NCBI GenBank assembly: GCA_028694155.1
Contig: JAQUTY010000001.1
Location: 248,001 to 312,000 of the forward strand
Length of the DNA stretch: 64,000 nucleotides
Direction of reading: 5' to 3'
DNA from: Eubacteriales bacterium
GTDB taxonomy: Bacteria; Bacillota; Clostridia; Christensenellales; CAG-138
The notes beneath the pieces were generated by a model. The model did no database searches, had not been told where the DNA came from, and was given only the letters and a program-made list of their open reading frames with translations. Positions within the stretch are counted from its first letter, which is position 1. Every line of letters starts with the position of its first letter. This document shows, one piece after another, positions 36,662-44,778 of the stretch. Both the position numbers and the translations under genes were made by a program.

Positions 36662-36690
36662 ATTATACACATAGTATTTCCCAAATGCAA
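36662..36690 (-). promoter_or_regulatory. Predicted promoter of rpsB-tsf
   Basis: On the minus strand TTGCAT (36685-36690) is followed after 17 bp by TATAAT (36662-36667). The leader before rpsB is about 100 nt. Confidence 0.7.
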
Positions 36691-36740
36691 GTACTTTTTG
36701 CAGGTAATTCGGAAAAACTATGAACAAATTCCCCAACCCA

Positions 36741-36768
36741 TTGACTCCCAAATTGTATTTGATATAAT
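36741..36768 (+). promoter_or_regulatory. Predicted promoter of the LRR-dockerin gene
   Basis: TTGACT (36741-36746) is followed after 16 bp by TATAAT (36763-36768), with a leader of about 67 nt. It is divergent from the rpsB promoter. Confidence 0.65.
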
Positions 36769-36841
36769 TGTTCTGAACAGAGCAGTTGTTGGGGGGCAAT
36801 TTGTAGCAGTCCTCCCTCGCAAAGAGAAAGGAGCCGAAGCT

Positions 36842-38548
36842 ATGAAACGATTATTGAGTTTGATTATTGCAATGGTGTTTGCGGTGTCGATGACGCCCTC
36901 GATGGTGGCTGCAAATGAGGACGAGTCTATCGAAACCTTCACCGAGGGGGATTGGGTCTATGCCCTTGAAGATGATTCCGCAACCCTATTGGATTATATC
37001 GGCAACGACCCTGTAGTCAACATTCCTCCCACCCTTGGTGGGAAGACCCTGAAAACCATTTCGGGAGCCGCGCCCGTGAGATTGCAGGACGAGCTTTCCA
37101 CTGAGGTAATAATTCCGGACAGTGTGACGACTGTGGACTGGCTTTTCTTTAACCGCTGCCATGTTCTTAGGAGCATTACTTTGGGCAGCGGAGTAAGATA
37201 TTTTACGGGTACATATGGGTTGTTCTGTTGTTGCTCCCTCAGAAATATCTATGTCAGCGAGGACAATCCGTATTATGCGAGCATAAATGGGGTTCTATAT
37301 GACAAAACAGCGTCCACTCTTGTGCGCGTACCAACCGGTGATACTTACTACAAATTTCCTCAAGGCGTGACCGCCATTGCAGATGGTGCCTTTGCAAACT
37401 GCCAATTCCTCAGTCTTGGAAACTCTATGCCCGATGAAATAATTTGCATTGGTGAATATACTTTCTATGGCTGTTCCCGACTGACAAACATTACTCTGCC
37501 CAAGGAACTTCTATGTATTGGCAGATTCGCCTTTTGGGGATGCACTCGCCTGTGGAGGATCTCTATACCTGACAAGGTGAGCGTGATTGATGAGTACGCA
37601 TTTGCCGGCTGCACCGGTCTTTCTGAGTTAACAATACCCGATAACGTTGTCACCCTTAACGAGGAAGCCTTCGGGGGATGCACTGCCCTGCATGAAGTAT
37701 ATATTGGTTCCGGCTTGTCCTGCATTGGTGATGGAAATCTATTCGATGCTTTTTATCAATGCCTCTCGCTTGAAAACATTTTTGTCAGCGAGCAGAACGC
37801 GACTTACAAGGATATAGACGGCATTTTGTTTGACAAAAGCGGCTCAACCCTCATCATCTACCCCAGAGCACGCGAAGGCAGCTATACGGTGCCCTCACAC
37901 GTTACGACGCTTCGCAGAAATGCATTCTTTTATTGCATGAAGCTAACCGAGCTTACCATTCCTAGCACCGTGACAGCTATTGAGGGGGGGTCAATTTATA
38001 ATTGCGAATCTCTTGAAAGGCTTTATCTTTATGCTGATATTCAAACCCTTCCCATGAGCTCCTTCAACAACAATCCATCACTTGAACTGGTGGTGCTTTC
38101 AGACAGCATCGCTGAAATGGATATGCATAGTTACATCTTCATAAATTGTCGAAGGCTGGAGAGCGTGATTTTTCTTGGGGATTCGTTTGAGTTCAGACAA
38201 GGATTTTTGGAAAATGAAGAATATCCTCCCGAGGGCGATTCACAGCCCGACTATGTTATTCAGCCCGCAACATTGTACTACCTCCCCGAAAACGCCTCCT
38301 CTTGGGCGCCGAATGGGGAAACGACTTGGCTCAACTGGAATATTCAGCCCTTGCAGTATGGTAATGTCGATGGAAATGACGCCATAGATGCTGCGGATGC
38401 AGCCGCAATTCTGCGCCATGTAGTAAAGCTGTCGGCTCTGTCGTCCCAAGGGCGCATCGCAGCAGATGTGGATATGGACGGAAAAGTGACCGCCGCCGAT
38501 GCAGCAAAGATTCTGCGCTTCTTGGTGAAGCTCGAACCCAGTCTGTAA
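36842..38548 (+). CDS. Secreted leucine-rich repeat (BspA-like, LRR_5) protein with C-terminal dockerin type I
   Basis: A 568-residue exported protein. Residues 1-24 are a signal peptide ([13 protein letters not shown]...SMVAA). The body holds many LRR_5/BspA repeats with the pattern IxxxAFxGCxxLxxIxIP, for example [18 protein letters not shown] and [19 protein letters not shown]. The C-terminal 65 residues are two dockerin-type Ca-binding repeats ([20 protein letters not shown] and [20 protein letters not shown]). Such proteins can attach to a cohesin on the cell surface; none is in this window. The ATG at 36842 follows AAAGGAG. Confidence 0.92.
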   Translation: MKRLLSLIIAMVFAVSMTPSMVAANEDESIETFTEGDWVYALEDDSATLLDYIGNDPVVNIPPTLGGKTLKTISGAAPVRLQDELSTEVIIPDSVTTVDWLFFNRCHVLRSITLGSGVRYFTGTYGLFCCCSLRNIYVSEDNPYYASINGVLYDKTASTLVRVPTGDTYYKFPQGVTAIADGAFANCQFLSLGNSMPDEIICIGEYTFYGCSRLTNITLPKELLCIGRFAFWGCTRLWRISIPDKVSVIDEYAFAGCTGLSELTIPDNVVTLNEEAFGGCTALHEVYIGSGLSCIGDGNLFDAFYQCLSLENIFVSEQNATYKDIDGILFDKSGSTLIIYPRAREGSYTVPSHVTTLRRNAFFYCMKLTELTIPSTVTAIEGGSIYNCESLERLYLYADIQTLPMSSFNNNPSLELVVLSDSIAEMDMHSYIFINCRRLESVIFLGDSFEFRQGFLENEEYPPEGDSQPDYVIQPATLYYLPENASSWAPNGETTWLNWNIQPLQYGNVDGNDAIDAADAAAILRHVVKLSALSSQGRIAADVDMDGKVTAADAAKILRFLVKLEPSL

Positions 38549-38558
38549 AAGATGAAAG

Positions 38559-38593
38559 CAACGCCTTAACGGAAAGTTACCGCTAAGGCGTTG
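38559..38593. terminator. Bidirectional hairpin between LRR-dockerin and DUF1292 genes
   Basis: CAACGCCTTA-CGG pairs with CCG-TAAGGCGTTG, giving a near-perfect 13-bp stem. Both flanking genes converge on it, so it probably terminates both. T-runs on either side are short. Confidence 0.7.
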
Positions 38594-38610
38594 TTCTTAT
38601 GTTGCTTAAA

Positions 38611-38895
38611 TTATTCCTCATCATCGTCGTCGTCAAGCTCGTCAAAAAGCTCCATAAACTCGTTGAACACCTCATCGAGCAGAATTTCGTTGTCGATAGA
38701 ACGATAGGTCTCCTCGCCGTTCTCCTTGACGACCTCCAAAATGACGACTTCGTCCTCCGCTACTCCCTCGACCTGCTCCACCGGTATCAGCGCAGCATAC
38801 CGCTTGCCCTCATAATCAAAGGTAAGCACCAAATCGAAAAGCACCTCTTTATCATTTTCGTCAACCAACGTGACAAACATATCCCTATCTTCCAT
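38611..38895 (-). CDS. DUF1292 domain-containing protein
   Basis: A 94-residue acidic protein of the DUF1292 (YrzB) family: DRDMFVTLVDENDKEVLFDLVLTFDY, then KRYAALIPVE and an extremely acidic tail (DELDDDDDEE). Function is unknown. It is the third gene of the conserved ireB-ruvX-DUF1292 set, 8 bp after ruvX. Confidence 0.9.
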   Translation of the reverse strand: MEDRDMFVTLVDENDKEVLFDLVLTFDYEGKRYAALIPVEQVEGVAEDEVVILEVVKENGEETYRSIDNEILLDEVFNEFMELFDELDDDDDEE

Positions 38896-38903
38896 AATAA
38901 CTC

Positions 38904-39320
38904 CTATCTATTTGAATCCATGTAGCCTTGCAAAATGACCACCGCCGCCAGCTTGTCGATGACCTTTTTTTGTTTGCTTCTTGATACATCTGCGTCCAGC
39001 AGCACTCTCCGTGCCGCCATTGTGGTGAGTCGCTCATCATAAAAATCATGCTCACCGTCAAACTCTGACACAACCAGTTGCGCAAAGTGTCTGACCTTCT
39101 CCGCCTGCTCGCCATAGCTGCCGTCCATGTTTCTGGGCAAGCCGAAAAGCAGTTTGCAGGGTGCGTACCTCTTTGTCAGCTCAATAATATAGGCGACATC
39201 TTTTTTTTGACTGCCAACACGGTGATACGTTTCAACGGGTTGCGCAGTTACGCCCAACAGGTCGGACACCGCCACTCCTATGCGCTTGTCTCCCACATCC
39301 AGAGCCAAAATACGCTGCAT
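38904..39320 (-). CDS. ruvX: Holliday junction resolvase-like protein RuvX/YqgF
   Basis: A 138-residue RNase H-fold protein. The first catalytic Asp is in ILALDVGDKRIGVAVSD (Asp8), followed by LLFGLPRNMDGSYGEQAEKV, the conserved Glu in YDERLTT and the last Asp in KVIDKLAAVVILQGYMD. YqgF is linked to rRNA 5' processing and possibly to junction cleavage. It begins where ireB stops, sharing one base. Confidence 0.95.
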   Translation of the reverse strand: MQRILALDVGDKRIGVAVSDLLGVTAQPVETYHRVGSQKKDVAYIIELTKRYAPCKLLFGLPRNMDGSYGEQAEKVRHFAQLVVSEFDGEHDFYDERLTTMAARRVLLDADVSRSKQKKVIDKLAAVVILQGYMDSNR

Positions 39321-39580
39321 TATTGCTTCTGATTGGTCACATAGAACCGAACAAGCTCTTCAATCAGATCATCACGCTCGATGCGCAGTATCATGTAACG
39401 AGCATTATTATAGCTTGTAATGTAGGTGGGATCGCCCGAAAGCAGATATCCAACGATTTGGTTGATGGGGTCATAGCCCTTCTCACGCATAGCGGCATAA
39501 ACCATCATCAAGACCTCTTGTGCAGACTTGACGTCCTTTGTTGCCGCAAATTGATGGGTATTGAAACGATTGTCTTCCAT
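39320..39580 (-). CDS. IreB family regulatory phosphoprotein (DUF965)
   Basis: An 86-residue protein matching IreB/Yrz[49 protein letters not shown] then [13 protein letters not shown]. In Enterococcus, IreB is phosphorylated by the Ser/Thr kinase IreK and affects cephalosporin tolerance. Threonines occur near the N-terminus ([10 protein letters not shown]). The ATG at 39580 follows GGAGGTG. It heads the three-gene operon with its own promoter. Confidence 0.93.
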   Translation of the reverse strand: MEDNRFNTHQFAATKDVKSAQEVLMMVYAAMREKGYDPINQIVGYLLSGDPTYITSYNNARYMILRIERDDLIEELVRFYVTNQKQ

Positions 39581-39599
39581 GCGATTCACCTCCAGAGTT

Positions 39600-39628
39600 A
39601 TTATACCGCATACCACGGCACTTTTCAA
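39600..39628 (-). promoter_or_regulatory. Predicted promoter of ireB-ruvX-DUF1292
   Basis: On the minus strand TTGAAA (39623-39628) is followed after 17 bp by TATAAT (39600-39605), 19 bp before the ireB start. Confidence 0.65.
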
Positions 39629-39701
39629 ATGTTTTCTTGAATTATTGCACCTTGTTTGCAATTATCGCATATCATGCAGGGAATAATTTGGGAGGTGCAA
39701 A

Positions 39702-40700
39702 ATGAAAAGGTTAATTTGTCTGGCGATCTGCTGTCTTATGCTTGCATTCTTATTTGTAGGCTGCGGCAGTAAGACTGAAAACGAACTCAAAAAAGTCGAG
39801 CTGCACGAGGTCACCCGATCGGTATTCTATGCGCCGCAGTACGTTGCTGCTGCTCTTGGCTACTTTGAGGATGAGGGCTTGGACGTCAACATCGTTACCG
39901 CAGGCGATTCCAACAAGGCGATGACCGCATTGCTGGCAGGCGAGGCCGACATCTGCCTTGCAGGGCCTGAAACGGGCGTGTACGTCTACAATGAAGGACG
40001 TGCAAATCATCCCGTGGTGGTTGGGCAGTTGACAAAGCGTGACGGTAGCTATCTAATCGGACGTGAAGCTGTAACGAATTTCGATTGGTCTTTGCTTGAG
40101 GGTTCAACGGTTATTGGGGGCAGGAAGGGCGGTATGCCCTGCATGACGCTGTTGTATGTTATGTACGAACACGGTCTGATACCCGGTCAGAACATCACCG
40201 TTATCGACTCTATTCAGTTCCCCCTCATGGCAGGAGCGTTTGAGGGCGGCGAGGGCGACTATGTTACCCTGTTCGAGCCAACCGCAACAGAGTTTGCAAA
40301 CGCCGGCAAGGGTTACATTATTGCCAACATCGGGCTTGAATCGGGCGAGGTACCCTACACCTGCTATTTTGCGGCACCCGACAAGCTCAAAAACGATCCC
40401 CAGATGGTCGAAGCGTTCCTGCGTGCCATCTATCGGGCGCAAAAGTGGATTGTCACCGCTACCGACAAGGAGATTGCCGAAGCGATGAAGCCCTACTTTC
40501 CCGATACCTCCATTGAAAGTCTAATGATAGTTGCAAAGAGCTATCGTGACACGGACTCGTGGAAGACCGAGCTTGAGATGTTTGAAAATGATTACCAACG
40601 CCTGCTGAATATTATCGACCACTCCGGCGAACTTACAGCACGCCCCCCGTTTGAGGAATTGATTGACAACACGCTGGCAAAAAAGGTTCAGGGAAACTAA
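39702..40700 (+). CDS. ABC transporter substrate-binding lipoprotein (SsuA/THI5-like), orphan
   Basis: A 332-residue lipoprotein with lipobox FVGC (Cys21). The body is the NMT1/SsuA fold used for sulfonates, taurine, nitrate or thiamine precursors: VFYAPQYVAAALGYFEDEGLDVNI, KAMTALLAGEADICLAGPE, then the hinge block RKGGMPCMTLLYVMYEHGLI. The ligand cannot be called. GGGAGGTG precedes the ATG. No ATPase or permease gene is adjacent, and a terminator follows directly, so it must work with transporter parts encoded elsewhere or act as a sensor. Confidence 0.88.
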   Translation: MKRLICLAICCLMLAFLFVGCGSKTENELKKVELHEVTRSVFYAPQYVAAALGYFEDEGLDVNIVTAGDSNKAMTALLAGEADICLAGPETGVYVYNEGRANHPVVVGQLTKRDGSYLIGREAVTNFDWSLLEGSTVIGGRKGGMPCMTLLYVMYEHGLIPGQNITVIDSIQFPLMAGAFEGGEGDYVTLFEPTATEFANAGKGYIIANIGLESGEVPYTCYFAAPDKLKNDPQMVEAFLRAIYRAQKWIVTATDKEIAEAMKPYFPDTSIESLMIVAKSYRDTDSWKTELEMFENDYQRLLNIIDHSGELTARPPFEELIDNTLAKKVQGN

Positions 40701-40720
40701 ATAATTCCACATAATAAATG

Positions 40721-40754
40721 AGTTGAACAAGTGGTTTAGCCGCTTGTTCAACTT
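40721..40754 (+). terminator. Terminator after the orphan binding protein gene
   Basis: An 11-bp stem (AGTTGAACAAG with its complement; inner GG/CC extends it) is followed by TTCTTGTTG. It lies about 20 bp after the stop codon. Confidence 0.75.
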
Positions 40755-40758
40755 CTTG

Positions 40759-40787
40759 TTGTACTAATATGCGAATTGTGGTAAAAT
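40759..40787 (+). promoter_or_regulatory. Predicted promoter of the polysaccharide deacetylase gene
   Basis: TTGTAC (40759-40764) is followed after 17 bp by TAAAAT (40782-40787), directly after the preceding terminator. Confidence 0.55.
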
Positions 40788-40811
40788 ATGGCGAAAGTAT
40801 TGAGGTGGAGC

Positions 40812-41696
40812 ATGAAAAAAATCGTTGTCTTAATTGCATTATTGCTAATGCTGTTGATGCTATGCGCCTGCACAACCGAGCCTGCACAGCTCGTTGTTAT
40901 TCCTAACGCTCAAACAACCGCTATTCCTTCTCAGCCTGCCCACACCGCCGAGCCATCGCTCATCGTGATAATGACATATGTCCCCACCGTTGAACCTACC
41001 GCCGTGCCTGCCACGCCCACCCCAACCCCCATTCCATCGCCCACGCCATCGCCCACGCCCGAGCCAACCCGTGACCCCAATCGAAAGATGGTTGCGCTCA
41101 CCTTTGACGATGGGCCTACCGATGAATACACCCCTTTGATACTCGACATATTGGAGCAATACGGGGCAAAAGCGACCTTCTTTACGCAAGGTAACAGGCT
41201 CAAGGACAAGGGTGCAATCCTTGACCGCATGGTATCTCTGGACTGTCAAATCGGCTGTCATGGGTGGGATCACACCAAGATGACCACGCAAACTCGCACT
41301 CAGATGCAAAACGATTTTACCCGTGCCTGTGACAGAATAAACAGCACCGTCACCGGCGGCTATACCGTGACCGTGATGCGCCCTCCCTACGGCGACACCG
41401 ATGGTTCGGTAACCTCCGCCATGAAGGGGATTGGGCTTTCCATAATCAAGTGGAACGTTGATTCTCGTGACTGGGAGTCCCGAAACGCAAATTCGGTCTA
41501 TGACCTCTGTACGGAGAACCTTCAAAGCGGTCAGATATTGATATTCCACGACAAATTTCAAACCACCGTGGACGCCATTGAGCGTCTGGTTCCCTACTTA
41601 ATAGAAAACGGCTACGACCTTGTGACCGTAACCGAATTGATTGAAAGCAGCGGGGAGCCTCTGCAAGCAGGAAAAATCTACCGCAGCAGACCCTAG
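40812..41696 (+). CDS. Polysaccharide deacetylase (NodB domain) lipoprotein
   Basis: A 294-residue cell-surface carbohydrate esterase of family CE4, probably acting on peptidoglycan. It has a lipobox LCAC (Cys20), a long Pro/Thr linker of TPTP and SPTP repeats (residues about 60-92), then the NodB domain: MVALTFDDGPTDE (catalytic and metal Asp), the metal His pair in CHGWDH (Gly replaces the usual Ser/Thr), MRPPYG, NVDSRDW and LIFHD. The ATG at 40812 follows GAGGTGGAG. Its end overlaps the convergent deaminase gene by 4 bp. Confidence 0.93.
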   Translation: MKKIVVLIALLLMLLMLCACTTEPAQLVVIPNAQTTAIPSQPAHTAEPSLIVIMTYVPTVEPTAVPATPTPTPIPSPTPSPTPEPTRDPNRKMVALTFDDGPTDEYTPLILDILEQYGAKATFFTQGNRLKDKGAILDRMVSLDCQIGCHGWDHTKMTTQTRTQMQNDFTRACDRINSTVTGGYTVTVMRPPYGDTDGSVTSAMKGIGLSIIKWNVDSRDWESRNANSVYDLCTENLQSGQILIFHDKFQTTVDAIERLVPYLIENGYDLVTVTELIESSGEPLQAGKIYRSRP

Positions 41697-42988
41697 CGCA
41701 ACAGATATTCCACCCTGTCCAATATGCTTTCGCACTTATCCATGACCTTATTTATGTCGTGGTGCAGCAGTTCGCCTTCAAACATCACGGACTTGCCGCC
41801 CACAAACACGCTGTCTACCTGATAGCCGCTGCCTGCATACAGGAGGTTTGTGAGTATTCGTGCTTGATTTGTAGTCGAAATATCGTCCGTCCTAACAAGT
41901 GAGAAGTCCGCAAGGCAACCCTCTTCCAGTTTACCAAGGTCCTTGTAGCCTAACGCTTCTGCGCCGCCCACGGTGAGCATTTTGAAGCATTGAGATGCAG
42001 GCAAAACGGTTGGGTCTAGGGTTGTCACCTTCTGAAGATAGCTTCCCAAACGTGCTTCCCTAATTAAATCACGGTTTGCGCTGGACGCCTCGCCATCGCA
42101 CCCGAACGCAACCCTTGCTCCACTTTGCAGCAATTCCGACACTCTGCACACGCCGTCCGACAGCTTCATGTTTGTAGACGGACAATGCGCCACCGTTGCG
42201 CCCGACTGGGCAATGAGCCCTATCTCATCATTCTCAAGCCAAATTGAATGTGCAAGCACGGTTCTTTGGTCCAGCACGCCAAGATGGTTCAGCTCCTCCG
42301 CCTCTCCCCTGCCTGTCCGCTCACGAATTTTGCGTGTCTCGCTTATACCCTCGGCAAGATGGGTGTGATAGATTAGTCCACGTTCGCTTGAAAACTCATG
42401 GAGTGCCTTCATCAGCTCGGGCGTACACGCCGGTCTGCCCTGTGGGGCCACTGACGTTCTTAACAGTCCCTTGCCGTTATAGGTGTTGTAAAGATACTCG
42501 GCTTGGCGCAAATTCTCCTCAAGTGGAGTGACCTTGACCTGTTCATTCTCGGCTATATCCGTGGCTCCAATGCCGAATGTCGCCCTTATCCCTGCGTCCT
42601 TGTATGCCTGTGCCACCGCATCAATCTGATTCCAGTAGGTCATCTCGTTGATGGCGGTTACGCCGAAGCGCAGCGACTGCAAGCAGCCCAAAAGCACGCC
42701 GTAGTACCACTCCTGCTCGGTGAGCTGCCATTGCACCAATAGCATTTTTTTGAGCCAATCGGTGATATTGAGGTCGTCCAACGGTCCCTTTGTGAGCGAC
42801 TGCACCATATGCGTGTGCGTGTCAACCATGGCAGGCAGAATCAGCTTTCCGTCTGCGTCCAGCACCTCTGCCTGCGCTTCAATCGAGCTTCCGATTTTAA
42901 CAATGCGATCGCCGTCAATCAGCATCTGACCCATCGATGTGGTGAGCGTGTCAAAATTCGGCAAGCGCAGGTTTTTTATCAGCAGCAT
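41693..42988 (-). CDS. Amidohydrolase, 5-methylthioadenosine/S-adenosylhomocysteine deaminase-like
   Basis: A 431-residue metal-dependent deaminase of the TrzN/SsnA/MtaD group. Metal ligands are in VDTHTHM, THLAEG and LAHSIWL; the catalytic Asp is in FGCDGEASSAN, where many relatives read GTDG. It also has APQGRPACTPELM and the C-terminal LEEGCLADFSLV. Such enzymes convert adenosine, MTA or SAH to the inosine form. It is the third gene after two nucleoside phosphorylases, its start overlapping the previous stop by 10 bp. That suggests deamination then phosphorolysis of purine nucleosides. GGAGG precedes the ATG. Confidence 0.88.
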   Translation of the reverse strand: MLLIKNLRLPNFDTLTTSMGQMLIDGDRIVKIGSSIEAQAEVLDADGKLILPAMVDTHTHMVQSLTKGPLDDLNITDWLKKMLLVQWQLTEQEWYYGVLLGCLQSLRFGVTAINEMTYWNQIDAVAQAYKDAGIRATFGIGATDIAENEQVKVTPLEENLRQAEYLYNTYNGKGLLRTSVAPQGRPACTPELMKALHEFSSERGLIYHTHLAEGISETRKIRERTGRGEAEELNHLGVLDQRTVLAHSIWLENDEIGLIAQSGATVAHCPSTNMKLSDGVCRVSELLQSGARVAFGCDGEASSANRDLIREARLGSYLQKVTTLDPTVLPASQCFKMLTVGGAEALGYKDLGKLEEGCLADFSLVRTDDISTTNQARILTNLLYAGSGYQVDSVFVGGKSVMFEGELLHHDINKVMDKCESILDRVEYLLR

Positions 42989-43719
42989 AGCAGAGCCTCC
43001 GCAGCAAGTCTGAATGCGTCCTTAATCCCAATTTCCGTGTCCTTTGCGTTCAGCTTTTTGCCTGTTAAGTAGTTCTCCTCGATGAGCGCAATCGATGCGG
43101 TTTTGAGTCCCAATATGCCGCCGATGGTGAACATTGAGCTTGTCTCGCCGTCCATAACGCTCACGCCCAGCTCACGCCAATGATTCACCCTGTCCATTCC
43201 GTGCGGTGCGGAGGGAGATTCGTTTGAGAGGCAGTCGTGACTGCGGAATATGCCCGTGTCACACTTTCCCGTATTGAGTATGCGTCCTAGCAAATCCATA
43301 TCTGCAACTGCAGGATAGCTCCCATCGACATATTCTGCACTCGCACCCTCGCCTCGAACTGCGCCATGGGCAGTCAGAAGTGTGCCAACCTCGATATCCT
43401 CTTGAATGGCAGCGCAAGGTGCTATTTTGATTATCTCCGTACAGCCCAGATGCCTAAGCTCCTCAACCGCAATCGCCATGGGCATACAGCCAAAGCCACA
43501 GCTCATCACCGTGAGTGGCTTGCCCCAGTATTTGCCCGTGAAGGTTACATATTCACGGTAGTCACCCATCTTGACGGCATCGTCCATGCAGGTGGCAAGC
43601 AGCGGTATCAGCAAGGGACTGGGCGTTAAAATTACCTTCTTTGCAACGTGCTTCTCGTTGACACCCAAGTGGTGCATCGTTCCGTCAACGTGCGTCATTC
43701 TTACACTTTGGTATTCCAT
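42979..43719 (-). CDS. Nucleoside phosphorylase family protein (second of pair)
   Basis: A 246-residue member of the PNP/UDP phosphorylase family. It shows VMSCGFGCMPMAIAVEELRHLGC, AHGAVRGEGASAEYVDGSYPAVAD and VSVMDGETSSMFTIGGILGLKTAS (ribose-binding Glu region). The N-terminal phosphate-binding GxPxR of uridine phosphorylase is replaced by LTPSPLL, so phosphate binding may be altered. The C-terminus is short. It starts right after the stop of the previous phosphorylase gene, with GAGGAGG upstream. Confidence 0.85.
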   Translation of the reverse strand: MEYQSVRMTHVDGTMHHLGVNEKHVAKKVILTPSPLLIPLLATCMDDAVKMGDYREYVTFTGKYWGKPLTVMSCGFGCMPMAIAVEELRHLGCTEIIKIAPCAAIQEDIEVGTLLTAHGAVRGEGASAEYVDGSYPAVADMDLLGRILNTGKCDTGIFRSHDCLSNESPSAPHGMDRVNHWRELGVSVMDGETSSMFTIGGILGLKTASIALIEENYLTGKKLNAKDTEIGIKDAFRLAAEALLCC

Positions 43720-44529
43720 TTATTTGCCCTCCTCAAGTATTTCAATGGCACGAATTGTGATGCGAGAAATCATTTCGATGCGCCGTGCCATATAATTCGG
43801 GTCTTGATAGACAGCGTAAATCGCATCGCCCTTCTCGTCCACCTCGTCAAACATAGAGCCAAGTGCCACGCAGATTGTACCTGTTCTCAAACCAAGCAGA
43901 TGCCCGAAGGTGAATAACATTCCACTCTCGTTTTCGACCACCTTTACATTTGAATCTATCCACGGCTGCATACGTTTTCTAAGATCGCCGCTTGCCGCCT
44001 TCGACTCACGATAAAATGCGTCATGCGAGCGATACAGACCCACAACAGGCTCCTCGCCCATCTCATGCGCCGCCTGCACCAATGCGTTGACCACATACGG
44101 ATCGGCAACAGCAGGATACTCCTGTGGCACATACTCGTAGCTTGCGCCCTCTCCACGCACACAACCGCTTGCAATCACTATGGTTCCTGCCTTGAACCCC
44201 GGCTGAACACCGCCGCAGGTTCCAACACGAATGACTATCTCTGCTCCTGCATTTTTAAGCTCCTCAAGTGCGGTTGCAACACAGGCACAACCCATGCCGC
44301 TGCTCATAACGGATACAGGCAGTCCTTTGGGCGTCTTGCCCGTGAAGGTCGCATACGTTCCACGATGCGCACGAAACTCGGCGTCATCGAAGAATGTCGA
44401 AATCAGCTTGCTGCGGTGAGGGTCGCCGGGCAGAAGAACTCCCGAAGCAACATCTCCGTCCTTTAGCCCCGTCTGAAGGAGCGTACCATCCTCGGCATAG
44501 CGAGGTTTACTGTCATAATATCTTTTCAA
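43720..44529 (-). CDS. Nucleoside phosphorylase, uridine phosphorylase-like (first of pair)
   Basis: A 269-residue phosphorylase. VLLPGDPHRSKLIS supplies the phosphate-binding loop, VMSSGMGCACVATALEEL and RVGTCGGVQPGFKAGTIVIA are the family core, and VVENESGMLFTFGHLLG binds the ribose. Either uridine or purine nucleosides are possible. Two starts compete: the ATG at 44535 is only one base from AGGAGG, while the TTG at 44529 has ideal spacing, so I chose TTG. It shares only moderate similarity with the next gene, so both probably have distinct substrates. Confidence 0.88.
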   Translation of the reverse strand: MKRYYDSKPRYAEDGTLLQTGLKDGDVASGVLLPGDPHRSKLISTFFDDAEFRAHRGTYATFTGKTPKGLPVSVMSSGMGCACVATALEELKNAGAEIVIRVGTCGGVQPGFKAGTIVIASGCVRGEGASYEYVPQEYPAVADPYVVNALVQAAHEMGEEPVVGLYRSHDAFYRESKAASGDLRKRMQPWIDSNVKVVENESGMLFTFGHLLGLRTGTICVALGSMFDEVDEKGDAIYAVYQDPNYMARRIEMISRITIRAIEILEEGK

Positions 44530-44567
44530 AATCATTCCTCCTAGGTTTGCTCCTCACATTGTAACAC

Positions 44568-44587
44568 AAAAAATCCCCAAATGGGGA
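44568..44587 (-). terminator. Terminator after the 57-residue peptide gene
   Basis: TCCCC/GGGGA forms a 5-bp stem (44574-44587), followed on the minus strand by a six-T run at 44568-44573. It ends the fibro-slime/peptide transcript, 17 bp after the small gene. Confidence 0.65.
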
Positions 44588-44604
44588 CTAAGTTTTGATG
44601 AGTT

Positions 44605-44778
44605 TTACGGATCGTTCCACCAGTCTCCGCCAATCTGCTCCCCTGCATCAACTCCGCCATCGCAGTGATTGCCTCCATTGGGATAATCCTGTCCGTACCA
44701 AATCAGCGAAGCGGTAATGATGTCTTGGCAGTCGAAGCGCACCAGCGTCAGTTTTGGCTCTGAATATATTTTCTTCAT
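44605..44778 (-). CDS. 57-residue peptide translationally coupled to the fibro-slime protein
   Basis: A small open frame with a strong ribosome site: GGAGGTGG lies 5-6 nt before the ATG, and the ATG overlaps the TGA of the upstream gene (ATGA). The peptide starts MKKIYSEPKLTLVRFDCQD, continues with IITASLIWYGQDYP, and ends Gly/Asp-rich with EQIGGDWWNDP. The start pattern MKKxYxxPxLxxxxFxxxDIITAS recurs, to my memory, in small Clostridia proteins of unknown role. It has two cysteines (17 and 39) and no signal peptide. A terminator follows. It could aid folding, anchoring or export of the partner; this is a guess. Confidence 0.7.
   Translation of the reverse strand: MKKIYSEPKLTLVRFDCQDIITASLIWYGQDYPNGGNHCDGGVDAGEQIGGDWWNDP

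Noticed and set aside
44605..44778. RiPP precursor interpretation of the 57-residue peptide
   Set aside because: No radical SAM, YcaO, lanthipeptide synthetase or dedicated peptidase/exporter gene is nearby, and coupling to a secreted protein offers a simpler reading.
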